Assembly: GCF_019399895.1 (NCBI RefSeq)
Contig: NC_091877.1
Location: forward strand, 5,352,419-5,416,418
DNA length: 64,000 bases
Origin: Cardiocondyla obscurior
Taxonomy: Eukaryota; Arthropoda; Insecta; Hymenoptera; Formicidae
Direction of reading: 5' to 3'
Under the pieces are notes generated by a model. The model had not been told where the DNA came from. It did no database searches and was given only the letters and a program-made list of their open reading frames with translations. A program made the position numbers and the translations under genes. This document shows positions 22,736-32,857 of this stretch, in pieces (within the stretch, counting starts at the first letter, position 1; every line of letters begins with the position of its first letter).

Positions 22736-23903
22736 TGTATACTGCGATGCAGCGTTCCGGCCAGAACATCGACCGAACACCGAACCTAACACCCATCCGG
22801 CAAGAACCCAGAGTGCGGTGCGCCCCAAACTTTTTTAATCTAGTATCATACTGCGCAAATAATAACGACGATAAACCGACCGCCGTTCCGCGGCTAAGTC
22901 CAATATGCAGACTTAGCCGAGTCGAAACGTGCTTCGCTGAACACAACGACGGCGTCGAGGTCTGTCATTCCCGACCGCGCCGCAACCGGAGTCTCGGTAC
23001 CGTGATCAGGAGCGGCGCCAATCCCGCTGAGACCCGGAACCCTGGCATCACTTTTAGGTATAAAAAGGCGATGCCGAAGCGCAGCAGGACCGTTCTTGAT
23101 ACGCTCGCTTTGTGCGAACATCTCGTTCTTAACTGCTCCTTAACGAACCAAAATCGGGGTAGAGTGATCTCTGCCTCGACCAGGAGATCCTGGGGCTCGA
23201 TTTTCCATGGTATCAGAGTTCAAGATCGCTGTCAACGACCAGCTCAAGGGGTTAAGCGCACTCTGTCTCTTCCGAGAAATCTCGGTCTTCAGTCATCGGC
23301 GTTCAAATTCACCCGCACGTTTCCTCTCGCATCGTTGCAATCACTGGGGAGAAGTTTTCTCCATCTCGGCCGAGAGATCTTAACTAAGCGACGCTTTGCC
23401 AAGTGCCGGCATCTCCGTGTTTATATTTCTTATCGCGCCAGCTGGCCTTTAAACGGTAAATTCGCGTTTGTGGACATTTGATTGTCAATCCGCGTCCGTT
23501 TTCAATTTAATTATAAGTCCGCGTTTATTGTCCTTGCGTATTCATATATTGTATTTTATTACGACAATCTCCACGTCTTTATATCCTGTCGATAACTGCG
23601 TCTGTCCTCGTTTATCCGTGTTTCTCGCATCACGAATTTGGCTAGCGCCCGTCTTCACGTCACTACTTGTATATAGATATATATGTTACTCGCGTCCACA
23701 GCGTAAACTGCGTGATATGTTATTTCCCATTATTTTCTTTTATTTATTTTTTTTTATTTCTTTTTCTTTATTGATCTGTTCAATAAACTTTTGTTTTTTC
23801 TTAAACTCCAGTCTTGTTCCATATTCGGACCTTATCCGATTGAATCCGCGAATTTCGACGAGCACCGGACGTAGCTTGTTAAAGGCCGATATTCGGTTAC
23901 GCA
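22736..23903 (+). repeat. Solo LTR, gypsy-like, related to 63,568
   Basis: The start (TGTATACTGCGATGCAGC) and the following 400 bp align by eye with the sequence starting at 63,568. Shared blocks are GTTCCGGCC, GCGGTGCGCCCCAAACTTT, GTTCCGCGGCTAAGTCC, GACTTAGCCGAG, CCGCTGAG-CCCGG and a TATA box (23,059-23,066) followed by GCAGGACCGT. An AATAAA near 23,780 fits a polyadenylation signal. The right end, near GGTTACGCA (about 23,903), is a guess, and no clear target duplication was found. Confidence 0.65.
23059..23066 (+). promoter_or_regulatory. TATA box of the LTR
   Basis: TATAAAAA lies at the position matching TATAAAAG (63,893-63,900) in the related LTR. Both are followed within about 25 bp by an AGCAGGACCGTxCTGAT-like start region. 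Confidence 0.55.
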
Positions 23904-24239
23904 AAAATTAAGATCGTTTCGCATTAAAATTAGTTTGTCAAGAAGGTAGTATAGAAGATTGAGTATTCGAATTTGTTGGGAATGGAGTAAATTTATATTA
24001 TAGTATGTGCCTAATCTTTAAGAAATTGTTAGTCATTTAAGATATTAGTCATAAGGGCAGATAAGAAGCAAAGAAATCGGTGCCTCAACCTAACGTGCAG
24101 CTCCAAAACAAATCAGATGCGTCGAGACGTTTAAAGAGTAAAATCACGGAGTGTTAATCCGTTAATAGAACAAAAGCCCAGTGTAAATGTTTATTCATTT
24201 AAATATATTTTATTTAATTTTTTTACACTTTACAAATTT

Positions 24240-24620
24240 GTCTCAGTTAATTGCATCTTCTTTCTTATCATTTTTACAATATCAATAATGCTACGCATTC
24301 AGTAAAAGCCCCTAAAGCATTTTACGCAATTTCAAATTTAATTGGTAAAAACAAAAAATTATTATACAAAGAAAAATTTATAAAATAATGCCATATTGCA
24401 GCAGTAGAGTTATTCGATAATTTATTGACTCTTAAATAAGCTGCTAGCATTCTTTTAAATAACAAAACTGTAAAATCTAAAGTAGATGATATCGCTCTTT
24501 TATTGGAAAATCAATTAAAATTATTATTAAAACTTTATTATCTTTTTTTATTATGTATTGATAAGAGCACCGATAGACGACATATAAGTCAACTAACAAG
24601 GAAACCTCGCGAAATGCAAG
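24240..24620 (+). pseudogene. hAT transposase relic
   Basis: A short reading around 24,450-24,600 gives SKVDDIALLLENQLKLLLK followed by FLLCIDKSTDRRHISQL. This resembles the DEST-type core of SCAND3/ZBED-like hAT transposases, where a D-E-S-T-D block follows a helix of this type. Frames are short and broken, so the call is tentative. 23,904-24,240 and 24,720-24,936 are AT-rich with nothing recognised. Confidence 0.4.
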
Positions 24621-24936
24621 ATTCAAAAATATCTGAAACTTTGCACACATGCATATATTATAATGACTTTTTCCTTTCTAACTTTTATTTTTATTGTTAA
24701 GTTATGATACATTACTGTGTTTAACAAAATAAAATAATTAGTGTCATGACTTTTACTATAAATGCAGACACATAAATAAATTAGTAAAATTAATGTCATA
24801 ATTCAATGTAAAGTTAACAAATAATCGGAGTAACGTCAACGAATAAGAATAAAACATTAAAAGTAAAACATATATTTATAATTAATTGGCAGAAGCCCTT
24901 TTCCATACACTTTGTTTCGATGGAACTAAAACGTGG

Positions 24937-25123
24937 AATTATGCCTGCTGGTCTCGTCCGGATGGATAAACAATAACTATGTAGTTGTGTGAGCAACCCG
25001 CATTGTCAACAGAATTTTAAAGAACAGTATTTTGGCGTTCAAACACGCCAAGTGTGCCGCGAGGGGGCAACGGTGGCCCCGTTGCGCGCGCCGTGCTGCG
25101 CTGCGCGCGCATGGGCAATCATT
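24937..25123. repeat. Left inverted terminal repeat of DIRS
   Basis: AATTATGCCTGCTGGTCTCG opens the element. The segment is nearly the reverse complement of 29,707-29,899, including a GC-rich GCGCGCGCCGTGC block and GGCGTTCAAACACGCC. Confidence 0.92.
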
Positions 25124-25191
25124 GTGTGTCTGTTCTGCAGAGTCAGCAGTACCCAGTTTTTTCTTTCGAGTGTTTTACAGAAATCATCGTT

Positions 25192-26436
25192 ATGCCGAAG
25201 CATAGGAAGGATCGCTCACATCGCTCTTCAAGGAAGGATCACCGTAAAAGACGAGATAGATCGCCTAGGAACCGGTCTCGCTCTCGTTCAAGCTCGATGT
25301 CCGAACATAACCTCACTCGACGATCCCGCTCGCGGTCACGACCGCCACGTGCACGGGTCTCGACAGAGCATTCAAGGACACCATCGCCTCGCCTCCAGCT
25401 CATACGATCCTTAGGTACTTTTCTCGATAAGTACTTTGACAGGCATAGATCCCCGGCACCCAGCGAGGTGTCGGCGGACGCGGAAAGACCAGCGAGTCTT
25501 CCTCCGCCCATTGATTCGTTGGCCCTCGAAGAGTCCGGCGAGGCTCTTTCAGAGGTCCATGAATACGGCCGAGAGCCCGCCACCACGCACGGCCCCCCTG
25601 AGAGACATGAGGCCGTTTCTTTCGCCACGCCTGTGGCCACATCTCTGGAAGGGGAACCTGACAAGGTCGAGGCGGATGCTCTTGCCACTGAGTTATTTGG
25701 CAACCAGCCTCCGGCACATCTCCCCGCCTCCTGGCCGGCTATTATGGTCCAAACTTCCAAATCAGAGGTTAGATTAGGCCTCAAGGAGGATCTCCGTAAC
25801 TCGCTCCTCGCTAAATATGAGCTGAGTGAGCAGCTTTCCTTTTTGGGCCCTCCTGGACTTAACAAGGAAATTATTCCTAATCTAAGCCAGGCCACCGTCA
25901 CCAGAGATAAGCATCAGGTTAAGCTCCAGACACAGGTGGGTGCATCTCTGAATGCCCTTGGCTCTGGTTTATCAGAGCTTGCGAAACTCGACCTCCAGAA
26001 CTCACTCGAGGCTAAGGCTGCCATGTCTAAAATTGTGGAAGGTTTTAAGTTACTGGCAGACCTTCAATACCATTTATCTAGAGCGAGACGAGCTTTTATT
26101 GTCCCATCTTTAAACTTCTTGGGAAAGACCGTCTCTGATGCAGCGCCTATTGATGACCGCCTCTTCGGAAACAATTTCGCCGAGGACGTGAATTCGGCGC
26201 AGTCAGTTGAGCGAGTGGCAAAAAAAATGGCTCGAAAACCTCCGCCTACGTCAGTTAATGCTTCTCGCCGACCCCCTGCCCAGCAGCCCAGAGCTTTTCC
26301 GTCAAGATCTGAAAATAAGGAAAACTACAGGGCCCCTCTACCGAGATCTGCGACTCATCACCAGAGGAGGGGCTCCCGCCAACCGAGTCGTACCAGGAGA
26401 ACACCACTCCGTTCGAAGTCACGGTCAACCCGTTAA
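25192..26436 (+). CDS. DIRS ORF1 (gag-like, SR-rich)
   Basis: I place the start at ATG 25,192 (MPKHRKDRSHRSSRKDHRKR) because upstream codons fall in the terminal repeat. The product is 414 residues. Residues 1-70 are an Arg/Ser-rich, strongly basic stretch that suggests nucleic-acid binding. The middle is acidic and proline-rich. Around residues 215-330 lies a helical region (NSLLAKYELSEQLSFLGPP, LQTQVGASLNALGSGLSEL, DLQYHLSRARRAF) that probably self-assembles. The end is basic again. It overlaps the RT frame by at least 90 bp, so RT is probably reached by frameshifting or re-initiation. The frame is intact. Confidence 0.85.
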   Translation: MPKHRKDRSHRSSRKDHRKRRDRSPRNRSRSRSSSMSEHNLTRRSRSRSRPPRARVSTEHSRTPSPRLQLIRSLGTFLDKYFDRHRSPAPSEVSADAERPASLPPPIDSLALEESGEALSEVHEYGREPATTHGPPERHEAVSFATPVATSLEGEPDKVEADALATELFGNQPPAHLPASWPAIMVQTSKSEVRLGLKEDLRNSLLAKYELSEQLSFLGPPGLNKEIIPNLSQATVTRDKHQVKLQTQVGASLNALGSGLSELAKLDLQNSLEAKAAMSKIVEGFKLLADLQYHLSRARRAFIVPSLNFLGKTVSDAAPIDDRLFGNNFAEDVNSAQSVERVAKKMARKPPPTSVNASRRPPAQQPRAFPSRSENKENYRAPLPRSATHHQRRGSRQPSRTRRTPLRSKSRSTR

Positions 26437-28343
26437 CTGATTCGGCAGGCCGTTTGTCGCAGTTTGCCGACCAATGGAGGTTAATCACCTCGGATCCTCA
26501 GGTACTTTCTGCGATTCAGGGATACGTAATTCCTTTTATAAGTACACCCCCGCCACGTCCCCTTTTAAAGGAACCGGCCCTGTCGACTCTTGAAACTGAG
26601 GCCTGTGATATGGAAATTCAACGTTTATGCACGAAGGGAGCGTTGGCGATTGTAAATCCTTCTAAAGATCAATTTCTTTCGTCCTTTTTTCTCATCAGTA
26701 AATCTTCGGGAGGTATGCGCTTCATTCTCAATCTTAAAGACTTAAATTCTTACATAACTCCTCCACATTTTAAGATGGAGGATTGGCGAACGGTTATCAG
26801 GCTCATGACCCTGAATTGTAAAATGGCAACGATAGATTTAGAAGACGCTTATTTGTTAGTTCCAATACACCCTTCGTGCAGAAAATTTCTCCGTTTTCAG
26901 TGGCGTAATGTATGCTATGAGTTTACGGCTTTACCATTTGGCCTATCTACAGCACCGTATATTTTTACTAAAATTATTCGCCCTATCGTTAAATCTCTAA
27001 GGGAGAGAGGTCTCCTATCTGTCGTTTATTTAGACGATTTTCTCCTTTTAGGAGACTCCGACGAAGACTGTCAGGAGAACGTGAACACCGCCTTGGTCTT
27101 GCTTTCCTCTCTTGGTTTCCTAATCAATTATAAAAAATCACAGCTTGTTCCTTCGTCCAGCTGTCGCTATCTTGGCTTCGTTTTTAACTCGGACCAACAA
27201 TCACTGTCCATCCCTCCGGATCGCAGAGAGAAATTACATACATTAGTACGAGAGTTTGCTAAACAGTCACGCTGTCGTATTAGGGATTTCGCCAGTCTGA
27301 TTGGCTCTCTTGTTTCAGTCTGTCCTGCAGCTCCTTACGGTCTTTTATATACTAAAAGATTCGAGCGCGAAAAGTTCTTAGCCCTCGATGCTGAATCAGA
27401 GAATTATGAAGCTTGGATGCTTCTCCCTGATCACTTAAGGGAGGATTTTGATTGGTGGTCTCGGACTCTTGCGAACCCCTACCTAGCTAGTATTATTCAT
27501 TCTGGTTCGTACGCCCTCGAGATTTACTCAGACGCATCTCTAACGGGCTGGGGAGCTTCCTGCGGAGCCCAGCAAACACACGGTTGGTGGTCTCCAGATG
27601 ATAAATCTCTTCATATTAACGCCCTTGAGCTTAAGGCTTCATTCTTTGCTCTACAATGCTTTGCAGCTCATTGCCATGATTGTTATATTCTCCTCCGGAT
27701 TGATAATACCACCGCGATCTCTTATATTAATAGATTCGGCTCAGTCCAACATCTTATCTTATAAGACATAGCACGGGATATATGGAAATGGTGCGAGGCC
27801 CGTAATATTTTTCTCTTTGCTTCTTACATTGCTTCTATTGACAATGTCATCGCAGATGCAGAATCGCGTGTCCTTGACACTGACACCGAATGGTCTTTAT
27901 CATCTCAAGCGTTCCATATTGTTGATAACGTTTTCGGCCCCTTTGATATCGACCTATTTGCTTCCTCAATTAATGCCAAATTAGACTTATATGTCTCTTG
28001 GCTCCCAGATCCAGGCTCTTGGGCAATTGACGCCTTCACTCTTCCCTGGAATCATTTTTACTTCTATGCCTTCCCCCCATTTATCCTCATATCCCGGGTC
28101 TTACGCAAGATAATCGAGGATAAGGCCGAAGGTGTTTTAATTGTCCCGTGGTGGCCTTCCCAACCCTGGTTTCCAATCTTTTCTCGATTATTGGTATCTG
28201 ATCCGGTTACTCTACAACCTTCTTACTCATTATTATCTTCTCCGTTTAGGAACAAACATCCGGAGTGGCGCAGTCTTTCCCTGGCGGCCGGCAAGCTATC
28301 AGGAAGGCCTTCCAACTACAAGAAGTTCCGTCCAACGCACTAG
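26343..28343 (+). pseudogene. DIRS reverse transcriptase, RNase H and DAM-like region
   Basis: The frame is open upstream of its first possible start and already overlaps ORF1 (from about 26,343). Counting from 26,454, RT motifs are ATIDLEDAY (Asp near 128), ALPFGLSTAPYIF and VVYLDDFLLLG (YLDD at residues 192-195). RNase H follows with EIYSDASLTGWG (Asp 360), INALELKA (Glu 392) and RIDNTTAISYINR (Asp 417). A single TAA at 27,762-27,764 interrupts it. The same frame then continues (DIARDIWKWCEARN, DNVIADAESR, FGPFDIDLFAS, VPWWPSQPWFP) to a TAG at 28,341-28,343. The tail matches the region often called N6-methyltransferase-like in DIRS. Only the one stop makes it a pseudogene. Confidence 0.9.
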
Positions 28344-29254
28344 ATACGATGCTTGCTTCCTTGTCTCAAGCGACAATTAAACAGTACGAACGACCTCTTC
28401 GTGCATGGTGGAGTTTCTGTAGCAACGCTAATATATCTCCGTTCTCCCCAAGCGTCGAGCAAGCGTTAGACTTTTTATCCTGCGAATTACTAAGAGCTGG
28501 GTCCTACTCAACTCTCAATACGGCCCGTTCGGCGATATCTCTTGTTTCCTCTTCTAGCATTGGCAATCACGCATTAGTAAGGCGCTTCTGTAGGGGCGCG
28601 AATGTTTTAAAGCCTCAAGCTCCGCGTTATGATTTTATATGGGACCCAGCTCCGGTTATCGCTAAGTTAGCAATGATATATCCGTATAATGACATACCGT
28701 TATTTTTTATCATTAAGAAGTTAGTTCTTTTGCTTGCGTTAGGTTCGGGGCAGCATGCTCAGACGCTCGCTGCTATTAAGACTTCTCAGATATTTTCATC
28801 TCCAGATAAGACCATTATTAAGGTCCCAGGCCGTCTTAAAACGTCAGCTCCGGGACGACCTCAACCGCTTCTCATTTTTCCGCGGTTCCATCATCGTCCG
28901 GAGCTTTGCATAGCTCTGTTGTTAGATCACTACCTAGAGTTAACTAAGGTTTTGCGTACACATGAAAATGATTCTTTATTTATATCTTATATTAAGCCTT
29001 ACAAGCCCGTCGGAGTTCAGACACTGTCGCGATGGATTCGTGCGAGTCTAAGTGATTGCGGGATACAAAGCGAGTTTTTCTCGGCTCATAGCACCCGCCA
29101 TGCAGCCACTTCGTTAGCTGCTAAAAAAGGGGTATCTCTAGACTTGATTAAAAGAGCAGCGGGCTGGACGGGTGAATCCCGTGTTTTTGCAAATTTCTAT
29201 AATCGTCCCATAGTAAATCCTGACGATTTTGCTAATTCTGTTTTGTCAGAGTAA
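28265..29254 (+). CDS. DIRS tyrosine recombinase
   Basis: The recombinase inserts the circular cDNA. The open frame (329 codons, first ATG at residue 29) overlaps the end of the RT frame by 79 bp. The N-terminal half has a SAM-like core-binding region (LDTMLASLSQATIKQYERPL, STLNTARSAISL). The catalytic half shows GSGQHAQTLAAIK, then HSTRHAATSLAAKKGVS (His 275, Arg 278), AAGWTGESRVFANFY (Trp 301, Tyr 312). In the first box, DIRS relatives have Arg where this copy has His (residue 164, codon CAT at 28,754). If that is correct, strand cleavage should be impaired although the frame is open. Confidence 0.88.
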   Translation: MAQSFPGGRQAIRKAFQLQEVPSNALDTMLASLSQATIKQYERPLRAWWSFCSNANISPFSPSVEQALDFLSCELLRAGSYSTLNTARSAISLVSSSSIGNHALVRRFCRGANVLKPQAPRYDFIWDPAPVIAKLAMIYPYNDIPLFFIIKKLVLLLALGSGQHAQTLAAIKTSQIFSSPDKTIIKVPGRLKTSAPGRPQPLLIFPRFHHRPELCIALLLDHYLELTKVLRTHENDSLFISYIKPYKPVGVQTLSRWIRASLSDCGIQSEFFSAHSTRHAATSLAAKKGVSLDLIKRAAGWTGESRVFANFYNRPIVNPDDFANSVLSE

Positions 29255-29508
29255 TAATTTTATTTTGTTTAATCTTTTAGATTACAAGTTATATTACATG
29301 TGCTTTAATTTTCCATTTAAGCGTAGCATATTGTTTTTAGTTTAATCAAACAAGCTGATACAGTTGCAATAATATTATAAGTTTTTTGTTTAGCTACGGT
29401 AGCAGTCTCTTGCAATTTGAGTACTATTTTGTTTTGTTTAGCTGCGCTTAGATTTTCTTTATTTATTTCAAATAAAGACTATTTGTTGTCGGCAAATTGG
29501 CACTTTAA

Positions 29509-29616
29509 ACATCTACATAGTTATTGTTTATCCATCCGGACGAGACCAGCAGGCATAATTATAAGATTAAACGAACTTACCAAGTGAAGTTCGATCTTAA
29601 TTATGCTGCTGGTCTC
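29509..29616. repeat. DIRS internal complementary region
   Basis: The first part is the reverse complement of the left end (24,937-24,980). The second part (ATAAGATTAAACG onward) is the reverse complement of the right end (about 29,880-29,930). This arrangement is the template bridge that lets DIRS cDNA close into a circle. Confidence 0.88.
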
Positions 29617-29706
29617 GTCCGGATGGACTTCCACACCCTGGATAATTCTGTCAGAATTCTCTTACCCTCCCGTCTGTTTACGCAATTTGCCTCAATTCTT
29701 TAAACT

Positions 29707-29899
29707 AATGATTGCCCATGCGCGCGCAGCGCAGCACGGCGCGCGCAACGGGGCCACCGTTGCCCCCTCGCGGCACACTTGGCGTGTTTGAACGCCAAAA
29801 TACTTTTCTTTAAAATTCTGTTGACAATGCGGGTTGCTCACACAACTACATAGTTATTGTTTATCTATCCGGACGAGACCAGCAGCATAATTAAGATCG
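29707..29899. repeat. Right inverted terminal repeat of DIRS
   Basis: AATGATTGCCCATGCGCGCG onward is the near-perfect reverse complement of 24,937-25,123. It is followed by about 31 bp of unique right-end sequence. Confidence 0.92.
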
Positions 29900-29934
29900 A
29901 ACTTCACTTGGTAAGTTCGTTTAATCTTATAATT

Positions 29935-31113
29935 TTTACTTAAGAGTGTACGTGATCTTGCACAATCGCGTAAATTTCAATATATAAAGAATTGCTCAGC
30001 AATAAGCTCGACGCGTGACTCGAAATGAGAGGGAACGAAAGAATGCTCCCGACGCAATGATTAAAAAAAGGACATTCAGATAATAGAAAACCAAAATTTA
30101 ATATATTTCAACTATTATACAAAACAAAAAAAAATGTGTAATTTTGACTCTGAAGGCAGGACAAATCAACGAACGGAAATCTTCCTGACCCGGCTTGGCC
30201 GTCGGAAATCTTGAGGGCAGATGGATGATCCACCCGATCGACGGAGATCTTGTTGCGGCCGACGGAAATCTTGATAGCGCGAGCCGGTGATCGCCGCGAA
30301 CGCGAATTCTTGCACTTCAGAGAGAAAGACAATTAATTTTGGGATTTGCACCGTACGATTAATTCGGCGATAGGCGCACTCGAATACCTGCGGTTGAGCG
30401 CGCGAGAACCAAAAGAAAAAGAAAAGGAACCAAGCCGAATATATTTAGCGCGAGAGCGAGCTAACGAACGTGATCGATAAGAACAGGTACGGAGTTCGAG
30501 CGAAACTGGTGATCTTTCACGGTACGGAGCCTAGGATTGTCGGAACCCGGCGACGAAAACAAGGCGAAGTCAGCGAAATATTCAGTTTGAACTGGATTAG
30601 AATAGAATGGAATTTTCTTTGTATTGTTACGCGTCGTCGCCTTTCTTTGATTCCTGGTTTAGACCTAGACTAGATAAACTTATCTAGGCGGGAAGATCGT
30701 AACCGCCTGTCTTGCCCCGCGCGCCTTCATTTTTCTTATCAATGATCGAGAACGCAAGGATTGGGGACTACTGATGGATTGAGCGTCTCCGCGCGGTGTG
30801 GGGGGCAGTAAGTTTCGCTAAAAAGACATAGTTTTCAATAATTATTATCTCGCTTAATATTACTCGGAATAAAAAATGGTAAAGAACTTTTCTTTTTAAA
30901 ATAACGAGATCTACCTAGTTCCAAAGTTTGTCTACATGACTTTGGGACACCCTGTACACTATATGTATTATTTGCAAACTAACAAAAATAAAAAAATATT
31001 TTTGCCTAAATTTTTTATTTTTTTTTAGAAAATAATACAATAATTAAATAAATTAGATTAATGTTTAATTTGTTTCAGAGATATAAAAATAAAAAAATTA
31101 AAAAAAAAATACA
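29935..31113. other. Gene-free stretch with short internal repeats
   Basis: No coding region is supported. CGACGGAAATCTTG-like units recur about four times at 30,172-30,275. GACACCCTGTA near 30,948 matches mariner-type ends elsewhere in the window. Otherwise nothing recognisable. Confidence 0.4.
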
Positions 31114-31186
31114 TAAGCAGGACTCGAATAAGCGATCCCGCGCTTACTGGACTAGAGTCGCCCGCGCTGGACTACCACGCTGCTTC
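31114..31186 (-). repeat. tRNA-like segment (tRNA relic or SINE head)
   Basis: Read on the minus strand, AGCAG pairs with CTGCT as an acceptor-like stem. GTGGTAGTCCAGCGCGGG resembles a D-arm/A box, and TTCGAGTCC resembles a B box. The T arm does not fold cleanly and the anticodon arm is weak. A functional tRNA is therefore unlikely; a tRNA-derived SINE piece is the better guess. Confidence 0.4.
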
Positions 31187-31412
31187 AAAAATCAGTATAA
31201 CCGTTCGGTATTTCAACACGTCGAAAATGTTTAAATTTAATTTTTTGGCTTATTTTTGAGAAGCGCATTGAATGGCTTTAACAGATTAATGTAGGAACAC
31301 CAATCTTCAAACTCAGCGAGTTTGAAGAAAATCGGTATTCCGTGACCCTTGGACTCCCCTTGTAAGAAGTCAAATCACTCTTCAAATTTGAGACGTTTTT
31401 ATACTTTTTTTA

Positions 31413-31650
31413 AATATATCTCGAAAAGTAATTAAGATATAAAAAATGTTTTATACAAAAGATTTATGGTAAAAATAGTTCTATTTAGCTTTAATAATAA
31501 AGTTAATAAAAATTTTTTAGTACAATTAAAAAAAATTGTTAAATTTTTTTTTTGTTATTGCAGTTATATAAAACTATTTTTACCATAAAACTTTTGTATG
31601 AACCATTTTTTATATTTCAAATAGTTTTCGAAATATATCCAAAAAAGTAT
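31413..31650. repeat. Fold-back (inverted-repeat) element, AT-rich
   Basis: AAATATATCTCGAAAAGTAA ... TTATGGTAAAAATAG on the left is mirrored by CTATTTTTACCATAAAAC ... AGTTTTCGAAATATAT on the right. The arms are about 80 bp and imperfect, around a 70-bp T/A-rich centre. It looks like an old MITE. Confidence 0.6.
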
Positions 31651-32217
31651 AAGGCAGTATTAACTTTGAGGGGTTATTTCACCCCTTAAACCGAATATTA
31701 GCAGCTAATATTTAATTTTTTTAATTCATCGAATATTGATCTCTAAATGTGTGCAAAGTTTTAGATTTCTTTGAATTTTCCATTTCGCGAGGTTCTCTTT
31801 AAGAACAAATAAAAGTATATCATAGTTATAAACAAAAAACAATCAAATACATGTAATTACATGTCATGTTATACATATTCTTATACATATTATATGTATC
31901 TATAAAGAAATTTAAATTTTCGCGGAATGTGCACGGATGCACACAGAGCATGCGCGAATTGTCACATGATATGATTAATGTTGTCAGAATTTCATTATGT
32001 GATAGATTTTTTAACCTTACAAGTATCAATTTTTTTAAATTAATAACTCTTAATATGATAAAAAGCGACATATTTTACTTACATATAAGTTTTCTACAGG
32101 TTAAAAACTACATGTAAAAAAAATTTTATGGACATTGGAAAAGAAGCCCGTTTTCTTCACAGTTACCATTTATTTTTATACTATTTAATATTAACATAGA
32201 AATTTATAATAAATATA

Positions 32218-32857
32218 TACAGGATGATTCAGAACAACTATAGTGTCCGTGAAAGGACATGTTGTTCAGGTAATTTTATGAAGATTTTTCTTCTTCGAAA
32301 AATTTTTCCGAGGCTTCGTTTTCGAGTTATGAAATTTAATAATTAGCTACTCACCGGACGGCTACACATGGTAGGCAGGGACGGCGTAATTTAGCAACTG
32401 ACGTGGAGAACCCGCGACGACCACAGCTGACCTTTTACGCACGCTACACAAAATATTTGAAAGTTTATAATTACCCTTGAATTAAGCACTTGTTAATTAT
32501 TATTAATAATAATTATTATTAATAATTATTATTATATTAATAAAATAAATTATTAATAATAATTATTATTAATAATAATTAACAAGTGCTTAATTCAAGG
32601 GTAATTATAAACTTTCAAATATTTTGTGTAGCGTGCGTAAAAGGTCAGCTGTGATCGTCGCGGGTTCTCCACGTCTGATGCTGAGTTACGCCGTCCCTGC
32701 CTACCATATGTAGCCGTCCGGTGAGTAGCTAATTATTAAATTTCATAACTCGAAAACGAAGCCTCGAAAAAATTTTTTGAAGAGAAAAAATGTTCATAAA
32801 ATTACCTGAACAACATGTAATTTCACGGACACTATAGTTGTTCTGAATCACCCTGTA
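32218..32857. repeat. Long palindromic MITE with TA duplication
   Basis: A 636-bp element (32,220-32,855) consists almost entirely of two inverted arms of about 275-300 bp around an AT-rich core of ATTATTAAT repeats (about 32,495-32,580). Outer ends are CAGGATGATTCAGAAC and GTTCTGAATCACCCTG, flanked by TA on both sides as in Tc1/mariner-type elements. The arms still match over most of their length. No coding sequence is present, so it must be moved by a transposase from elsewhere. AT-rich sequence to its left (31,651-32,217) holds nothing clear. Confidence 0.88.

Larger units (their letters stand above)
24937..29934 (+). mobile_element. DIRS-type tyrosine-recombinase retrotransposon, nearly complete
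   Basis: The 5.0 kb element has the complete DIRS plan. It has inverted terminal repeats (24,937-25,123 and 29,707-29,899), an internal complementary region near the right end (29,509-29,616) that joins the complements of both element ends, an ORF1, an RT/RNase H/methyltransferase-like ORF, and a tyrosine recombinase. DIRS elements replicate through RNA and a circular DNA intermediate and integrate with a recombinase, so they make no target duplication. The junction in the internal region shows an AATT shared by both ends. Only one internal stop and one suspicious active-site change were seen, so the insertion is young. Confidence 0.93.

Noticed and set aside
22735..23481. 248-codon plus-strand frame
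   Set aside because: Lies inside an LTR; the related LTR at 63,568 does not conserve the protein.
25239..25901. 220-codon minus-strand frame
   Set aside because: Antisense shadow of DIRS ORF1, low complexity and Arg/Ser-rich by composition.
31114..31186. Functional tRNA gene
   Set aside because: The T arm and anticodon arm do not fold properly; only A- and B-box-like motifs and an acceptor-like stem are present.
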